Source: Lachnospiraceae bacterium (GTDB lineage: Bacteria; Bacillota; Clostridia; Lachnospirales; Lachnospiraceae). From it: a stretch of DNA of 64,000 nt. Numbering within the stretch: position 1 is the stretch's first letter; the number at the start of each line of letters is the position of its first letter. The DNA lies in contig JAJQHY010000039.1 of NCBI GenBank assembly GCA_021199495.1, positions 34,034 to 98,033 of the forward strand, in the 5' to 3' direction. Below, piece after piece: positions 26,764-36,266 of this stretch. Under the pieces are notes generated by a model. That model did not search any database, was not told the origin of the DNA, and saw only the letters and a program-made list of their open reading frames with translations. The position numbers were made by a program, and so were the translations under genes.

Positions 26764-26784
26764 CGTGCGCCCGCCGGGTGCACG
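26764..26784. repeat. hairpin downstream of the transporter terminator
   Basis: CGTGC-G-CCC, a GCC loop and GGG-T-GCACG pair with one mismatch. Its first bases resemble the rex-alr hairpin at 7231-7260 (shared AACGTGCGC and GCCGGG). Confidence 0.45.
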
Positions 26785-26787
26785 CAG

Positions 26788-26813
26788 AAAAAAGGGAGCG
26801 CTTTCGCGCTCCC
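26788..26813 (-). terminator. Rho-independent terminator of the transporter operon
   Basis: GGGAGCGC, a 4-base loop and GCGCTCCC followed on the minus strand by six T. It lies 90 bp downstream of the binding-protein stop codon. The other strand also ends T-rich (TCTCTTTT), so it may work in both directions. Confidence 0.88.
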
Positions 26814-26904
26814 TCTCTTTTAAATAAAATTCTTGGACAGGATTACCCAGATTTACCCGCCTTCAAACTGATAACACCTCTAAATCAGAGCTTTTCAGAA
26901 TGCC

Positions 26905-28599
26905 TCAGCCTTCCACTGCATGATACAGCTCATTCATCTCAGCGGTGATCGCCTCGCCGCCTGCATTCCACCAGGTGTTGATCGACTCCTCAAACGCAGA
27001 GTCATCAATCGTGCCGTGGATATAATCATTCAGAGCACCAATGAAGGTGTCTGCGATGGTAGAACCAACGTTCGTGTAGGTATCGGAGGTATAGGACGCA
27101 CCATAGTTGGTCACGCAGTACTCGATATCCTCCTCATAGAGCTGATTCTCCAGAGCGGTGATGGCGGTTGTACCGGACTCTGTGGTGACAGGTCTCGCGT
27201 TCTCCTCAGCGGTGAAGTAAGCCAGCACCTGGTTGAAGCCGTTGTTGTAGGTGGAGCTGGCTACACCGGCAGCATTCAGCTGATCGGTATCATACAACAC
27301 CACGTAGCCATTCTCATCAAGATCATAGGTCAGGCCTTCCCAGCCATACTCGATCAGGTTCAGGCACTCGCCGTCGCACATATCATTCAGCATCTGCAGC
27401 ACACGTCTGAGCTGAGCCTCGGTTGTGATATTCTTGGTGGAAATTGCGATATAGTTGTTGGTACCGGTGGTAGGCAGGCACAGCGGGCCGTATCCGGTGT
27501 CCACATAACCCTGCAGGGTGAAGAGAACATCATCATCATCGGTAGCAATACCCTGCTCTACGAAGTAGGTCTGTACCTTTCTTAAGTCATCCAGCACCTG
27601 TACGCCGCAGCCGCCGATCTGTGCTCTTAAGCCATCGTTTCTGGCGCCGCCTGCGGAAACATCCAGATAATCCGCGATGCCGTTGGAACCGCAGTTGATC
27701 AGGCCCTGCTGATACAGATCACGCATCTCAGCAGCAGCGGTCTTGTACTCATCCGTCATATACTTGTAGATCAGATCGCCGTTATCATCGATACCCCACT
27801 CATTCGGTACGCCGAACCAGCAGAAGATGATATCCCAGACGCCAGACCAGCTGTCAAGGAACATACCAACCGTGTCATTGACACCATTGCCGTCCGGATC
27901 ATTATAGGTGAAGGCATACAACATGTCTTCCCAGGCATCCAGGGTGGTGGGCTCAGCCAGTCCCAGGTTGTTCAGCCAGTCAATACGATAGCCAAGACCG
28001 TTTCTGGCCAGTGTTCTGGAACGGGGCAGAGCAAACACCGCACCGTTGTAGGAGCAGTTGGCTCTGGTAGCTTCCGGAATGGTGGAAAGGTTGTCATAAT
28101 CATCAAGATAATCAGTCAGATCCCAGAAAAGTCCTTCCTGGAATGCCTGCAGGAATGTCTCAGTCTTGCCTACTACCATAACGTCGGCTACATCGCCGGC
28201 CACGATAGCCAGTGCCAAAGAATCATAATAGGTGGTGCTTTCCTCCCATACCCAGGTAATATCCATCTGCAGATAATCATTCAGATCGGAGCAAAGCTGA
28301 TCATACTGATCATTCTGATCCACATGGGTCTCATCAGACGGAAGAGAAATAGTAACGGAAAGCGGAGTCATATCCACTTCAGTAGTCGTTTCTTCCGTGC
28401 TCTCGGAGCTGGAAGTGTCCTCGCTGCTGGAAGTACTCTCAGAGCTGGAAGTATCTTCGCTGCTGGAAGTATCCTCAGAGCTGGAGGTGTCCTCAGAGCT
28501 GGAAGAGCCGCAGGCTGCCAGTAGAGAAGCAGAACCAACCGCCACGCCGGAAACCATCATTCCCTTCATAAAATCTCTGCGGGAAATCGCGTTGAACAT
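26905..28599 (-). CDS. extracellular sugar-binding lipoprotein (LplA/YesO-like)
   Basis: This 564-residue protein carries a twin-arginine-like start (SRRDFMKG) and a lipobox LLAAC with Cys30. A low-complexity linker of six SSSE(D/S)T repeats follows (about 33-68), then a cluster-B binding-protein fold typical of LplA/YtcQ-type receptors. It would be a membrane-tethered glycan receptor. It follows two permease genes on the same strand. The 190-bp gap before it contains a large hairpin (28642-28689), as often seen before highly expressed receptor genes. ATG 28599 has AAAGGAGG upstream. Another, much larger receptor serves the neighbouring permease pair. Confidence 0.9.
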   Translation of the reverse strand: MFNAISRRDFMKGMMVSGVAVGSASLLAACGSSSSEDTSSSEDTSSSEDTSSSESTSSSEDTSSSESTEETTTEVDMTPLSVTISLPSDETHVDQNDQYDQLCSDLNDYLQMDITWVWEESTTYYDSLALAIVAGDVADVMVVGKTETFLQAFQEGLFWDLTDYLDDYDNLSTIPEATRANCSYNGAVFALPRSRTLARNGLGYRIDWLNNLGLAEPTTLDAWEDMLYAFTYNDPDGNGVNDTVGMFLDSWSGVWDIIFCWFGVPNEWGIDDNGDLIYKYMTDEYKTAAAEMRDLYQQGLINCGSNGIADYLDVSAGGARNDGLRAQIGGCGVQVLDDLRKVQTYFVEQGIATDDDDVLFTLQGYVDTGYGPLCLPTTGTNNYIAISTKNITTEAQLRRVLQMLNDMCDGECLNLIEYGWEGLTYDLDENGYVVLYDTDQLNAAGVASSTYNNGFNQVLAYFTAEENARPVTTESGTTAITALENQLYEEDIEYCVTNYGASYTSDTYTNVGSTIADTFIGALNDYIHGTIDDSAFEESINTWWNAGGEAITAEMNELYHAVEG

Positions 28600-28641
28600 A
28601 AATTTTTTCCTCCTTTTATAGGTTTTATAAATTGCGGCAGT

Positions 28642-28689
28642 CTGACTTCCGGCATTCGCTTTCTGAGGGGGCAGTGCCGGAAGCGTCAG
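28642..28689. repeat. permease-receptor intergenic hairpin
   Basis: CTGAC-TTCCGGCA pairs with TGCCGGAA-GC-GTCAG (two-base bulge, about 20-base loop). No T-run follows. It probably stabilises or partly separates the receptor mRNA from the permease mRNA. Confidence 0.55.
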
Positions 28690-28789
28690 GTTCTGTTCAA
28701 TCGATGCAGTACCCCTGTCAGACTGTCTGTATCAAGCCGTTCTGCCGCCTCTGGGAAAGCAGACAAACGACATTGTTACCAGGTTGTTA

Positions 28790-29818
28790 TTATTCACCGG
28801 TGATACCGGATCTTTCAATACCCTCCATGAACTGACTCTGTGCAAAGGCAAAGAAGATCAGAACCGGAGAAGAAATAACCACCGCGCCGGCCATAACCAC
28901 AGCGTTGTTTAAGGTATCCTCGCCGTCCTCCAGTCCTAAGAGTCTTAACATCTCCTGCTGTTCGTCCGGAAGCCCGGAAGCCGCGGAGATAATGGCATTC
29001 AGCCTCGGCGGCAGGAAAGACAGAGAGGCGCTTGTAATATAAATAGACGACTCGTAATACTCATTCCAGTGCCATACCACGGAAAGCACGATTGCAACCA
29101 CGATAGTCGCTTTTGCCAACGGAAATACAATTCTCCAGAAGGTCATCAGGAAACCGCAGCCGTCAATCTTGGCCGCCTCTTCAAGGCTTCTCGGCACCGT
29201 CAAAAAGAACTGACGGAAGAGAAAGATGAAGAGCGCTCCCCTTAAGCCGAAGCCAAAAAACGTAGGTATCAAAAGCGGCAGATAAGTGTTCAGCCACTGC
29301 AGATTGGAATAGGTCAGGTACAGTGGGATGATAATCGTCTGCGTGGGAACGATAAACGCCAGGATTACCACTGCAAAAAGAATATTCTTGCCCGGGAAAT
29401 TATATCTGGCGAAGCCGTATCCGATAAAGGAGCAGGAAAGCACATGTCCCACAGTGGCGATTGTCGTCACAATCAGTGAGTTTCTGGCATAGACCCAGTT
29501 TTTAATCAGCTGCAGCGCTATGGAGTAGTTCTCAAATTTAAACTCTGTCGGAATCCACTGTACTGACGAGGAATTCAGATCGGAGTTGGTCATCAGGGAT
29601 GTGGTGACCATGTACAGAAACGGATAAAGGAACACAAAGGCCAGTCCGATGATCAGCACATACATGACCACTCTCACCAGGATCAGCTTCAATCCGCTGA
29701 AACTCACATATTTCCGTTTCAGAAGTCTCAAGCGATAGCCCAGGCTTCCCGGCTCATCACTCTTAAGAGCGCTTTGAAGACTTTTCGATGGTGAAGACTT
29801 TACGGCCTCTCTTTTCAT
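28790..29818 (-). CDS. carbohydrate ABC transporter permease (LplC/YesQ-like)
   Basis: This 342-residue MalG-class permease has about six membrane spans. The EAA loop reads EEAAKIDGCGFLMTFWRIVFPLA, the contact site for the ATPase. A charged 35-residue N-terminal extension precedes the first span. ATG 29818 lies inside the end of the previous permease gene, a 56-bp overlap, and is backed by the strong site GGAGGAGGT. It forms a channel with the 29763-30851 product and works with the lipoprotein at 26905. No ATPase gene is nearby. Confidence 0.9.
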   Translation of the reverse strand: MKREAVKSSPSKSLQSALKSDEPGSLGYRLRLLKRKYVSFSGLKLILVRVVMYVLIIGLAFVFLYPFLYMVTTSLMTNSDLNSSSVQWIPTEFKFENYSIALQLIKNWVYARNSLIVTTIATVGHVLSCSFIGYGFARYNFPGKNILFAVVILAFIVPTQTIIIPLYLTYSNLQWLNTYLPLLIPTFFGFGLRGALFIFLFRQFFLTVPRSLEEAAKIDGCGFLMTFWRIVFPLAKATIVVAIVLSVVWHWNEYYESSIYITSASLSFLPPRLNAIISAASGLPDEQQEMLRLLGLEDGEDTLNNAVVMAGAVVISSPVLIFFAFAQSQFMEGIERSGITGE

Positions 29819-30851
29819 GTCTCTTTACCTCCTCCACTTCATTGGTGTGAATATAGTTCCTCATAATTGCGAACACCAGCGCTACCAGTACGCCGATAAA
29901 GGCGAAATAAATCCAGCCAAGAGCCGCGCCGTACTGGAACTGCGCATTGTCAAATCCATAGGTCTGAATGTACTCTAACAGCGGGTTCTGAATGTTGGTA
30001 AAGGAATCCACGATGGTATACACAATATTCAGCAGCATAATCGGGGAAATCATCGGTATGGTAATCTTCCAGAACATTTCCCACTCCGTCGCGCCGTCGA
30101 TCTTGGCCGCCTCATACAGCGACGAAGAGATACTTTGCAGGCCGGATAAAAACAGCAGGATCTGTACACCGCTTCCCCAGAGAACGGTTACCAAAAGTCC
30201 CAGCACCGTCTGTACTGCATTCATAATGGTATCACCAAAATAACTGAGTACATTATAAGGGATCAGTCTTCCGTCCATAATGTTTAAAACTGCCTTATCC
30301 ACTCCCTGGTTGATCAGCTGCTCATACACATCGCCGGTACCTAACAGGAACGGTATGAAGAAGATCGTACGGAACAATCCCCGGCACTTGATATCCCGGT
30401 TCAGAAGAATGGAGATAATCAACGAAAGAACAATAATCAACGGGAACTTAATCAGCGTCTGCGCTACTGACTCACCGAACGTGGGAAGAAACTCCGTGTC
30501 AATCACGAACGCTTTCACGTAATATTCTACCGTAAAACCGCTGAGCTTCATGCCCACAACCTTCAGGGAACTGGCCACACTCAGACGCAGGGACATGCAG
30601 ATCGGATAGATGAAGAACATGCACATACCCACGATAAAGGGAGCTACAAACACCAGACCTTTTAAGGAATTCTTCTGATGAAGGGTAAGTGATTTCTTTG
30701 TCTTCCCTTTTTTATCGACCGCTTTTCCTTCCGCCTTCAGTATCCGCTGTTCCTGCTTTTCCAGCTGTTTCTGACGTTTTGTCAGTTCTTTTTCCTGCTT
30801 TGCCTGCTGCTCCTGGTCTGTGGTCTGTTTCTTATTGTTTTCAGCACTCAT
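29763..30851 (-). CDS. sugar ABC transporter permease (LplB/YesP-like)
   Basis: This 362-residue MalF-class permease has a charged, Lys/Gln-rich coiled-coil-like N-terminus (about 1-58). Six membrane spans follow, with the EAA motif YEAAKIDGATEWEMFWKITIP. ATG 30851 is preceded by GGAGGT, and the DUF5696 gene stops three bases before it. Its 3' end overlaps the next permease by 56 bp. The long hydrophilic N-terminus is unusual for this family and resembles that of its partner. Confidence 0.9.
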   Translation of the reverse strand: MSAENNKKQTTDQEQQAKQEKELTKRQKQLEKQEQRILKAEGKAVDKKGKTKKSLTLHQKNSLKGLVFVAPFIVGMCMFFIYPICMSLRLSVASSLKVVGMKLSGFTVEYYVKAFVIDTEFLPTFGESVAQTLIKFPLIIVLSLIISILLNRDIKCRGLFRTIFFIPFLLGTGDVYEQLINQGVDKAVLNIMDGRLIPYNVLSYFGDTIMNAVQTVLGLLVTVLWGSGVQILLFLSGLQSISSSLYEAAKIDGATEWEMFWKITIPMISPIMLLNIVYTIVDSFTNIQNPLLEYIQTYGFDNAQFQYGAALGWIYFAFIGVLVALVFAIMRNYIHTNEVEEVKRHEKRGRKVFTIEKSSKRS

Positions 30852-30854
30852 ATC

Positions 30855-33146
30855 CTACTCACCTCCTTCAACCACGGTGTAGGAATTGGCTTCCACCTGC
30901 ACTCCGTCCACGCTTTCCGCTTCATCCGTGTAGTTGATATAAATCACAGTGCCGTTGTCATAGGTTACCTTGATTAAATCGTCCGAGAGGATTGCGTGAT
31001 CAATCATCTGTCTGCCCCATACACAACTCAGGTTCTCAGCAAATTCCAGATAAGTTTCCACAACTGTTTCTTCCCAGTCATCAAAGGTGGAACTGAACAC
31101 CGAGTCGTAAGAGGTATCTCTCAGGTTCAGCGCCGACTCATAGGTCAGGTAGAAATAAGGCATGGCACCATATTCAATCCATTTCAGCTTCTGCGTCTGC
31201 AGATCGTAGGACAGGTTGCCGGCGCCTTCCGTTGAGTACGGGATCAGACCGGACACGACCATTTCCACAAAAGGAACCGCGTAATCCGTGACATTCAGCC
31301 CATAAGCATCTTCTCTCAGGTTATAGAGATAATCTGCAGCAGCCAGCACATACTGATTGGAACCATTTACGGCCACACTGCGTTCCTCGTCAACTGTCGC
31401 CTGTAAAAGCTCCTGCAGCTGCGTGACCGTTTCTCCCTTGGTATAGGTCGCATTCACATTAAAATCGGCATATGCGTAGCGTCCCACATCCTCGTAGGCC
31501 ACGCCATAACTCTCATAGCTTTCCAGCTTTTTTAAGAGCATCTGGTTTCGACGGAAGGCTTTCAGCGGATTCAGCAGGTAGTAATTCGTCCCATCAAAAG
31601 TTTCCATGCTGATTTCCAGGTTAATGCCGTCATAAGCAACGTCTGAAGTCTCTGAAATACCGCTGGTCTTGGAGCTTGCCATTAAAAAGCTGCTTTCCAG
31701 ATACAGAGAATTGGAAGAATTTTCCTCAACAAACTCATTCAGACTCTTTAAACCGCTCTTACCGCCTAAGCTGCTGGCCGGACCCCAGTATTCATAGTCG
31801 TCATAATCTGCCTGCCAGGCTCTTAGCACTGTTTCTGTATTCAACACACCGGCATCTTTCAGCCGCGTCAGGATTTCCTCCACCTGCTCAAAGGTCGTCA
31901 TGGTGATATACTCATCCATGATCATGCCTTCCTTCGTGGTTCCCATCAGCAGCGTCAGCGCAAGCGTCATATCAGCAGCCTCTAATGATACCGAGGTCAG
32001 CTGCCCTGTTTCCTGCAGATATTCCCGGTAGGTGGCGGCCATGCCTGAATAATCTGCGTCATCTCCGGACAGGAACGAGTAACGCACCTCCTTGTCCTCA
32101 TCAATCAGGTTTGTATCCACACGCTGAACCGTAGCGCCTGTTGCAGTCGTGGAGTCAGATGAGGACATGGAATACATATCTACAACATATACATTTCTGG
32201 TGTACAGTTCAAAGCCTGCGTGATTTAAATCTACCACGTATCCGCTGGCATACACCACAACGCCGGTGTTGGCCTCTCCCTCCGTCGCCATTGCGAACAG
32301 AGCGTTATCGCCGTTTTTGATACCGTACACCGGCATGGATGCCGTATACCTGTTATATGTATCCTCATCATACAGATTATCAAAGCTGACTGTTTTATTT
32401 GTATAGGTATAATAATAAGCAACCTTCACATTAGACGGTCTTGAACCCGAGTTGGCATAGGTCGTAATGGCGCCGCTGCCGTCCGGATAAAAGAGATATC
32501 CGTCAATCGCGTTGCCGTCAGCGTCCTCGTTGGCGGAAGCCCCGAAGTAAGGCATCAGCTCCACCGTAGTCAGCGCGTACTTGGTCTCTTCTACGATCTT
32601 ATCAACCGGCATTCTCACCACCAGCTGGTCATCCTCCAGGGTGTACTCAATGGTCACATAAATGCCCGGCGTCAGAAAACCATAGGTAACAGACACGCCG
32701 TTTTCAATATACTCTGTCTCCAGATAATTACAGTTCAATGCTCCGTAAAGCTTTTTGACACCGGCGTCTCTCTTCTCCAGATCATTGTAGGAAATACAGA
32801 TCGGGGACTGAAGGTAGGCAGCCCACTGGCTGTTCAGGCCTTCCAGCTCATAGACCTCGTCGTCACAGATACTCTTCCAAAGATAGCCGGACGCAAGATT
32901 CTCCACCTGAATGGCTCCCTTTGCGGCGTTATAATACAGAGCCAGGCTATCAGTCTGCGCCACCAGTTCATAGCTCCCCTCATCCTCAGAGTCCACATTG
33001 CCCTCGGGCGCCTCATATTCAGTCGAATATGTGACCGCGTTGCTTTTGGCCGCCTGGATGCTGAAATATCCCCACACTACGAAAATTGCCACAATAGCGA
33101 ACGCAACAATCGATCCTAGATGGCTTTTGAGAAATTGTTTAACCAT
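30855..33146 (-). CDS. DUF5696 domain protein, membrane-anchored extracellular
   Basis: This 763-residue protein has one N-terminal membrane anchor (about 10-31) and a large extracellular domain. It contains conserved-looking stretches (YLFYPDGSGAI, MPVYGIKNGDNALFAMATEG, YREYLQETGQL) that I associate with DUF5696. The function is not established. Its position between two permease sets points to glycan handling at the cell surface. The mid-region (about 385-640) may form a barrel-like catalytic domain, but I cannot point to catalytic residues. It has an AAAGGAG site 12 bases before ATG. It is most likely co-transcribed with the NHL/Yip1 gene 36 bp upstream. Confidence 0.78.
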   Translation of the reverse strand: MVKQFLKSHLGSIVAFAIVAIFVVWGYFSIQAAKSNAVTYSTEYEAPEGNVDSEDEGSYELVAQTDSLALYYNAAKGAIQVENLASGYLWKSICDDEVYELEGLNSQWAAYLQSPICISYNDLEKRDAGVKKLYGALNCNYLETEYIENGVSVTYGFLTPGIYVTIEYTLEDDQLVVRMPVDKIVEETKYALTTVELMPYFGASANEDADGNAIDGYLFYPDGSGAITTYANSGSRPSNVKVAYYYTYTNKTVSFDNLYDEDTYNRYTASMPVYGIKNGDNALFAMATEGEANTGVVVYASGYVVDLNHAGFELYTRNVYVVDMYSMSSSDSTTATGATVQRVDTNLIDEDKEVRYSFLSGDDADYSGMAATYREYLQETGQLTSVSLEAADMTLALTLLMGTTKEGMIMDEYITMTTFEQVEEILTRLKDAGVLNTETVLRAWQADYDDYEYWGPASSLGGKSGLKSLNEFVEENSSNSLYLESSFLMASSKTSGISETSDVAYDGINLEISMETFDGTNYYLLNPLKAFRRNQMLLKKLESYESYGVAYEDVGRYAYADFNVNATYTKGETVTQLQELLQATVDEERSVAVNGSNQYVLAAADYLYNLREDAYGLNVTDYAVPFVEMVVSGLIPYSTEGAGNLSYDLQTQKLKWIEYGAMPYFYLTYESALNLRDTSYDSVFSSTFDDWEETVVETYLEFAENLSCVWGRQMIDHAILSDDLIKVTYDNGTVIYINYTDEAESVDGVQVEANSYTVVEGGE

Positions 33147-33182
33147 AATATCAACCGCTCCTTTCGGTAATTTTCGTACTGT

Positions 33183-35357
33183 TTACAGGAAATTCAGTCT
33201 GAACTCACTGATCAACGCGGCAACAAACTGAACCACTCGTCCGGTCAGGATGTAGCAAAGCAAAATCACCAGCCAGAGTACCAGCATCAGGAACGCAGTT
33301 GTCAGCATCATCAGGATTGTCTTCCTGAAGGTATAATTGTTCATTTCCATCATGCCCACAAACAACTCGATGAAAATCAGCACCACTACTGCCGCCCCAA
33401 AGACGCCATACCAGCCATCCTGTGTCTTGGAAAGGATATGGGAAAGGAACATCAGCGGCAGATTGATCACGATAAAGGGTACCAGCGTTATCAGGGAAGC
33501 GAAGGTAATCTCCTTTACCTTTGTCTCACCTCCGGAAATGGAGGTTGCCATGAAGGCCGCCGGGATCCAGCTCACCGGTACGATGAACAGCTTTACTGCT
33601 TCCAGTGCCAGGTTCACATCCTCCAGTTCAATGGAAGCCAGCGGGAAATGAACAATGTACAGATAAGCAACCCGAACCGCGAATGCAGCAGCGGCTACGA
33701 TAAAGGGCACTGCCATATTCAGCTTCTGCTTTCTGTAGCTTATTCCCTGCAGAGCGTTCACCGGATGAAGCATGGTATAATATCCGTAAAATAACCCATC
33801 AGAAATGCTCATTTTCGGTTTCCTGTCATTGATGAAATCCCAGTAAACCTGTTTGGACTTTCTCGACAGGAAGGAGACCACAAAACAAAACGCCACAATA
33901 ATGAGAAGTGCTATCACGATGATCTCCACAAAGTGGGCACGCATGACTTCCATCTTCCACTCATCAAAAGCAAGTGTATAGGTATCTCTGTCATCCACGA
34001 TTTTACTTTCTTCCATGGAAAGCTGATACTCTTCCTGTTTATAATAGGACTTGGCAATTCCTGTATGAGCCAGCGTATAGTTCTCATCGATAGCAAGCAC
34101 CTGGGTCCACAGATCATAGGAACCCTCGTAATCGCCATCGTTATATGCTGAAGTCGCCTGATGAACCAGCTGAATGAATTCGGTCGGTGAGAATACCTGA
34201 ATATTGGCATTGGAACGATCCAGGATCAGAAGGTTGCCATCGCTGTCCACATCAATTGCGGCCGGAAGGGAGAAGGTTCCTTCCTTTTCACCCAGGCCAC
34301 CGAAAGCCACCAGCATTCTGCCGTCCTGGTCATACTGATAAACATGACCGGTCTGTCTCTCAATGACTGTTACAATACCGTCGCTGTCCACGCAGATATC
34401 TGCGAAGATCGGCTCCATGAACTCACCGTTATCATCGAAATATTCACCGAACTTGAAGGTGTTGGCCGCCACCGTGGACTCGAAAACATCCTCAATAAAC
34501 TCGGTGATGGGGTTGTTGATGGTGTTGCCCACCGTTGTATACTTGCGGTAGGTATTGGTACCGATGGAATTCAGACGCTTAATCTCGCCCTCGGTTCTTT
34601 CCATACTGGTCGCGTAAATCATGCCGTCATCGCCCAGCGTAACATTGATATAGGCGGAAGCGGTTCTCTTGGTAATCGCCTTCTGCTGCTCCTCCGAAGC
34701 GAACAGTCTGGTCAGCACCTCCACCAGGTCATAGCCGATATCTGTCTGACCATAATACCCTCTGAACTCTCCGTTGCCGTCGATGGCCATGATGTTCTCA
34801 CCACGCACCACATAGATATATCCTGTCTGAGAAACCACCAGTTTGCTCGGGGCGAAGCTGGTGCCGGTATCTACCGAATCGCTCTCGGGATTGGTAAACT
34901 GCTCCACGAAATTTCCGTCAGGATCCATATGAACAATACGGCTGTTGCCTGTATCAGCCAGATACATGTCGCCGTCGCTGTCCACAAAAATACCCTCAGG
35001 CGCTTTAAAGCCGCCGCAGTCTTCCCCATAGAAGATGTTCACCGTCTCGTAGTCGCTGTTCATCTTCACTATCCGGTTGTTGCCGCTGTCCACTACATAG
35101 ACATAATCATTGTCGTCCACAAACAGATCCAGCGGATTTTTGAAATATATGGTGTCATCCTCGTAATCACCGATATTATTGATGGTCGAAGTGACAATAT
35201 AGGATTCCGGAACAGGTAAACGATAGTTGTCATCACCAGTGACATAACTGTCGGTGCCGCCGGCGCTGACCGTGACAGGAACTGAGAGGAGAATAGCAAC
35301 TGCCAGCACAAACACTGTGATCAATTTTGAAGCTTTTCTGATTGAAGCTTTTTTCAC
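33183..35357 (-). CDS. NHL-propeller / TPR / Yip1-domain membrane protein
   Basis: This 724-residue protein has a signal peptide (about 1-32) and an extracellular NHL six-bladed propeller (about 60-400; blades such as YVVDSGNNRIVKM, YLADTGNSRIVHMDPDGNF, LLILDRSNANIQVF). A short TPR-like segment (about 400-450) and a membrane span near 470 follow. The C-terminal Yip1 domain has about five spans (about 515-715). The start is GTG 35357 after AAAGGGGG. The propeller outside and the Yip1 bundle in the membrane suggest a sensing or assembly role for the flanking transporters. The function is inferred from context only. Confidence 0.82.
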   Translation of the reverse strand: MKKASIRKASKLITVFVLAVAILLSVPVTVSAGGTDSYVTGDDNYRLPVPESYIVTSTINNIGDYEDDTIYFKNPLDLFVDDNDYVYVVDSGNNRIVKMNSDYETVNIFYGEDCGGFKAPEGIFVDSDGDMYLADTGNSRIVHMDPDGNFVEQFTNPESDSVDTGTSFAPSKLVVSQTGYIYVVRGENIMAIDGNGEFRGYYGQTDIGYDLVEVLTRLFASEEQQKAITKRTASAYINVTLGDDGMIYATSMERTEGEIKRLNSIGTNTYRKYTTVGNTINNPITEFIEDVFESTVAANTFKFGEYFDDNGEFMEPIFADICVDSDGIVTVIERQTGHVYQYDQDGRMLVAFGGLGEKEGTFSLPAAIDVDSDGNLLILDRSNANIQVFSPTEFIQLVHQATSAYNDGDYEGSYDLWTQVLAIDENYTLAHTGIAKSYYKQEEYQLSMEESKIVDDRDTYTLAFDEWKMEVMRAHFVEIIVIALLIIVAFCFVVSFLSRKSKQVYWDFINDRKPKMSISDGLFYGYYTMLHPVNALQGISYRKQKLNMAVPFIVAAAAFAVRVAYLYIVHFPLASIELEDVNLALEAVKLFIVPVSWIPAAFMATSISGGETKVKEITFASLITLVPFIVINLPLMFLSHILSKTQDGWYGVFGAAVVVLIFIELFVGMMEMNNYTFRKTILMMLTTAFLMLVLWLVILLCYILTGRVVQFVAALISEFRLNFL

Positions 35358-35370
35358 GCTGTCCCCCTTT

Positions 35371-36243
35371 CTATCCTTTGATACCGGAATAAGTCATTGT
35401 CTCCATTACCTGACCCTGCATGATCGTAAAGATGATAACCGTCGGAACCGTCATGATGAAGGCGGCAGCTGCGGTAGCTCCTGCACGGCTGGTAGAGCCT
35501 GTACTGATGGTCTGCAGAGCCAATGGCAGAGTTTTCATGGTCTGGCTGGTCACATAGATCAGCGGTGAGAAATAATCGTTCCAGTTATTCACAAAGGAAA
35601 ACACGATCAGTGTGGCTGTCGCCGGTTTCAATCCCGGCATTACCATCTGCAGGAATATTCTGAGTTCTCCCGCCCCGTCTATTCTGGCGGCCTCCAGCAG
35701 CTCCGTCGGATATTGCTCCATGAACTGCTTCATCAGGAAGATATTGTAGGCCACCGCTATATTCGGCAAAATCAGCGCCGCATAGGTATTGATCAGCCCC
35801 AGCCCGTTTACCACCATGTAGCTCGGTATCTTCGTTACATGTGCGGAAAACATCAGTGCTACCAGGATCAGATTAAACAGTGCTTCTCCGCCCGGAGGCT
35901 TCAACTTTACCAAAGAATAGGCTCCCATGGAAGATACAATCACAGTACAGATTACAATGCAGGTTGTCACTACCACACTGTTGAATATGTAACGAGTGAA
36001 GGGCACCGAGGAACTGCTTAAGGATGTCAGCAGATCTCCGAAGTTCTGCGCTGTCGGATTTTTTACAAAGAATGTTGGCGGATACAGGTAAAGCTCATCC
36101 AGAGGCTTAAATGCTGTATTCACCAGGTACACTAACGGCAGAGCCGTAAAGCACACCATTATGATCATGACCACATAGAGGACGACTCTGGCCATGGTAA
36201 TATGCAACCACTGTCCCCGGAACCATCTGATTTTTAAAACCAT
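35371..36243 (-). CDS. carbohydrate ABC transporter permease (MalG class)
   Basis: This 290-residue six-span permease has the EAA motif LEAARIDGAGELRIFLQMVMP. The start is ATG 36243 with AAAAGGAG immediately upstream. It lies 23 bp after its partner permease and 13 bp before the NHL/Yip1 gene, so all are one transcript. It serves the large receptor at 37234-40203 and presumably uses a shared ATPase. Confidence 0.9.
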   Translation of the reverse strand: MVLKIRWFRGQWLHITMARVVLYVVMIIMVCFTALPLVYLVNTAFKPLDELYLYPPTFFVKNPTAQNFGDLLTSLSSSSVPFTRYIFNSVVVTTCIVICTVIVSSMGAYSLVKLKPPGGEALFNLILVALMFSAHVTKIPSYMVVNGLGLINTYAALILPNIAVAYNIFLMKQFMEQYPTELLEAARIDGAGELRIFLQMVMPGLKPATATLIVFSFVNNWNDYFSPLIYVTSQTMKTLPLALQTISTGSTSRAGATAAAAFIMTVPTVIIFTIMQGQVMETMTYSGIKG

Positions 36244-36266
36244 AACTCCTTTTCTCCTCTCTTGTC

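Larger units (their letters stand above)
26515..26904. other. intergenic region between AraC regulator and binding-protein genes
   Basis: It holds the araC-type promoter (26636-26664), an additional hairpin (26764-26784) and the terminator of the transporter operon (26788-26813). No further gene was recognised. Confidence 0.55.

Noticed and set aside
28400-28510. Tandem repeat, possible CRISPR or minisatellite
   Set aside because: The repeats encode the SSSE(D/S)T linker of the lipoprotein. It is a coding low-complexity repeat with no spacers.
34344-35219. 291-codon open frame on the plus strand
   Set aside because: It is antisense to the NHL/Yip1 gene, whose repeats make the true frame certain.
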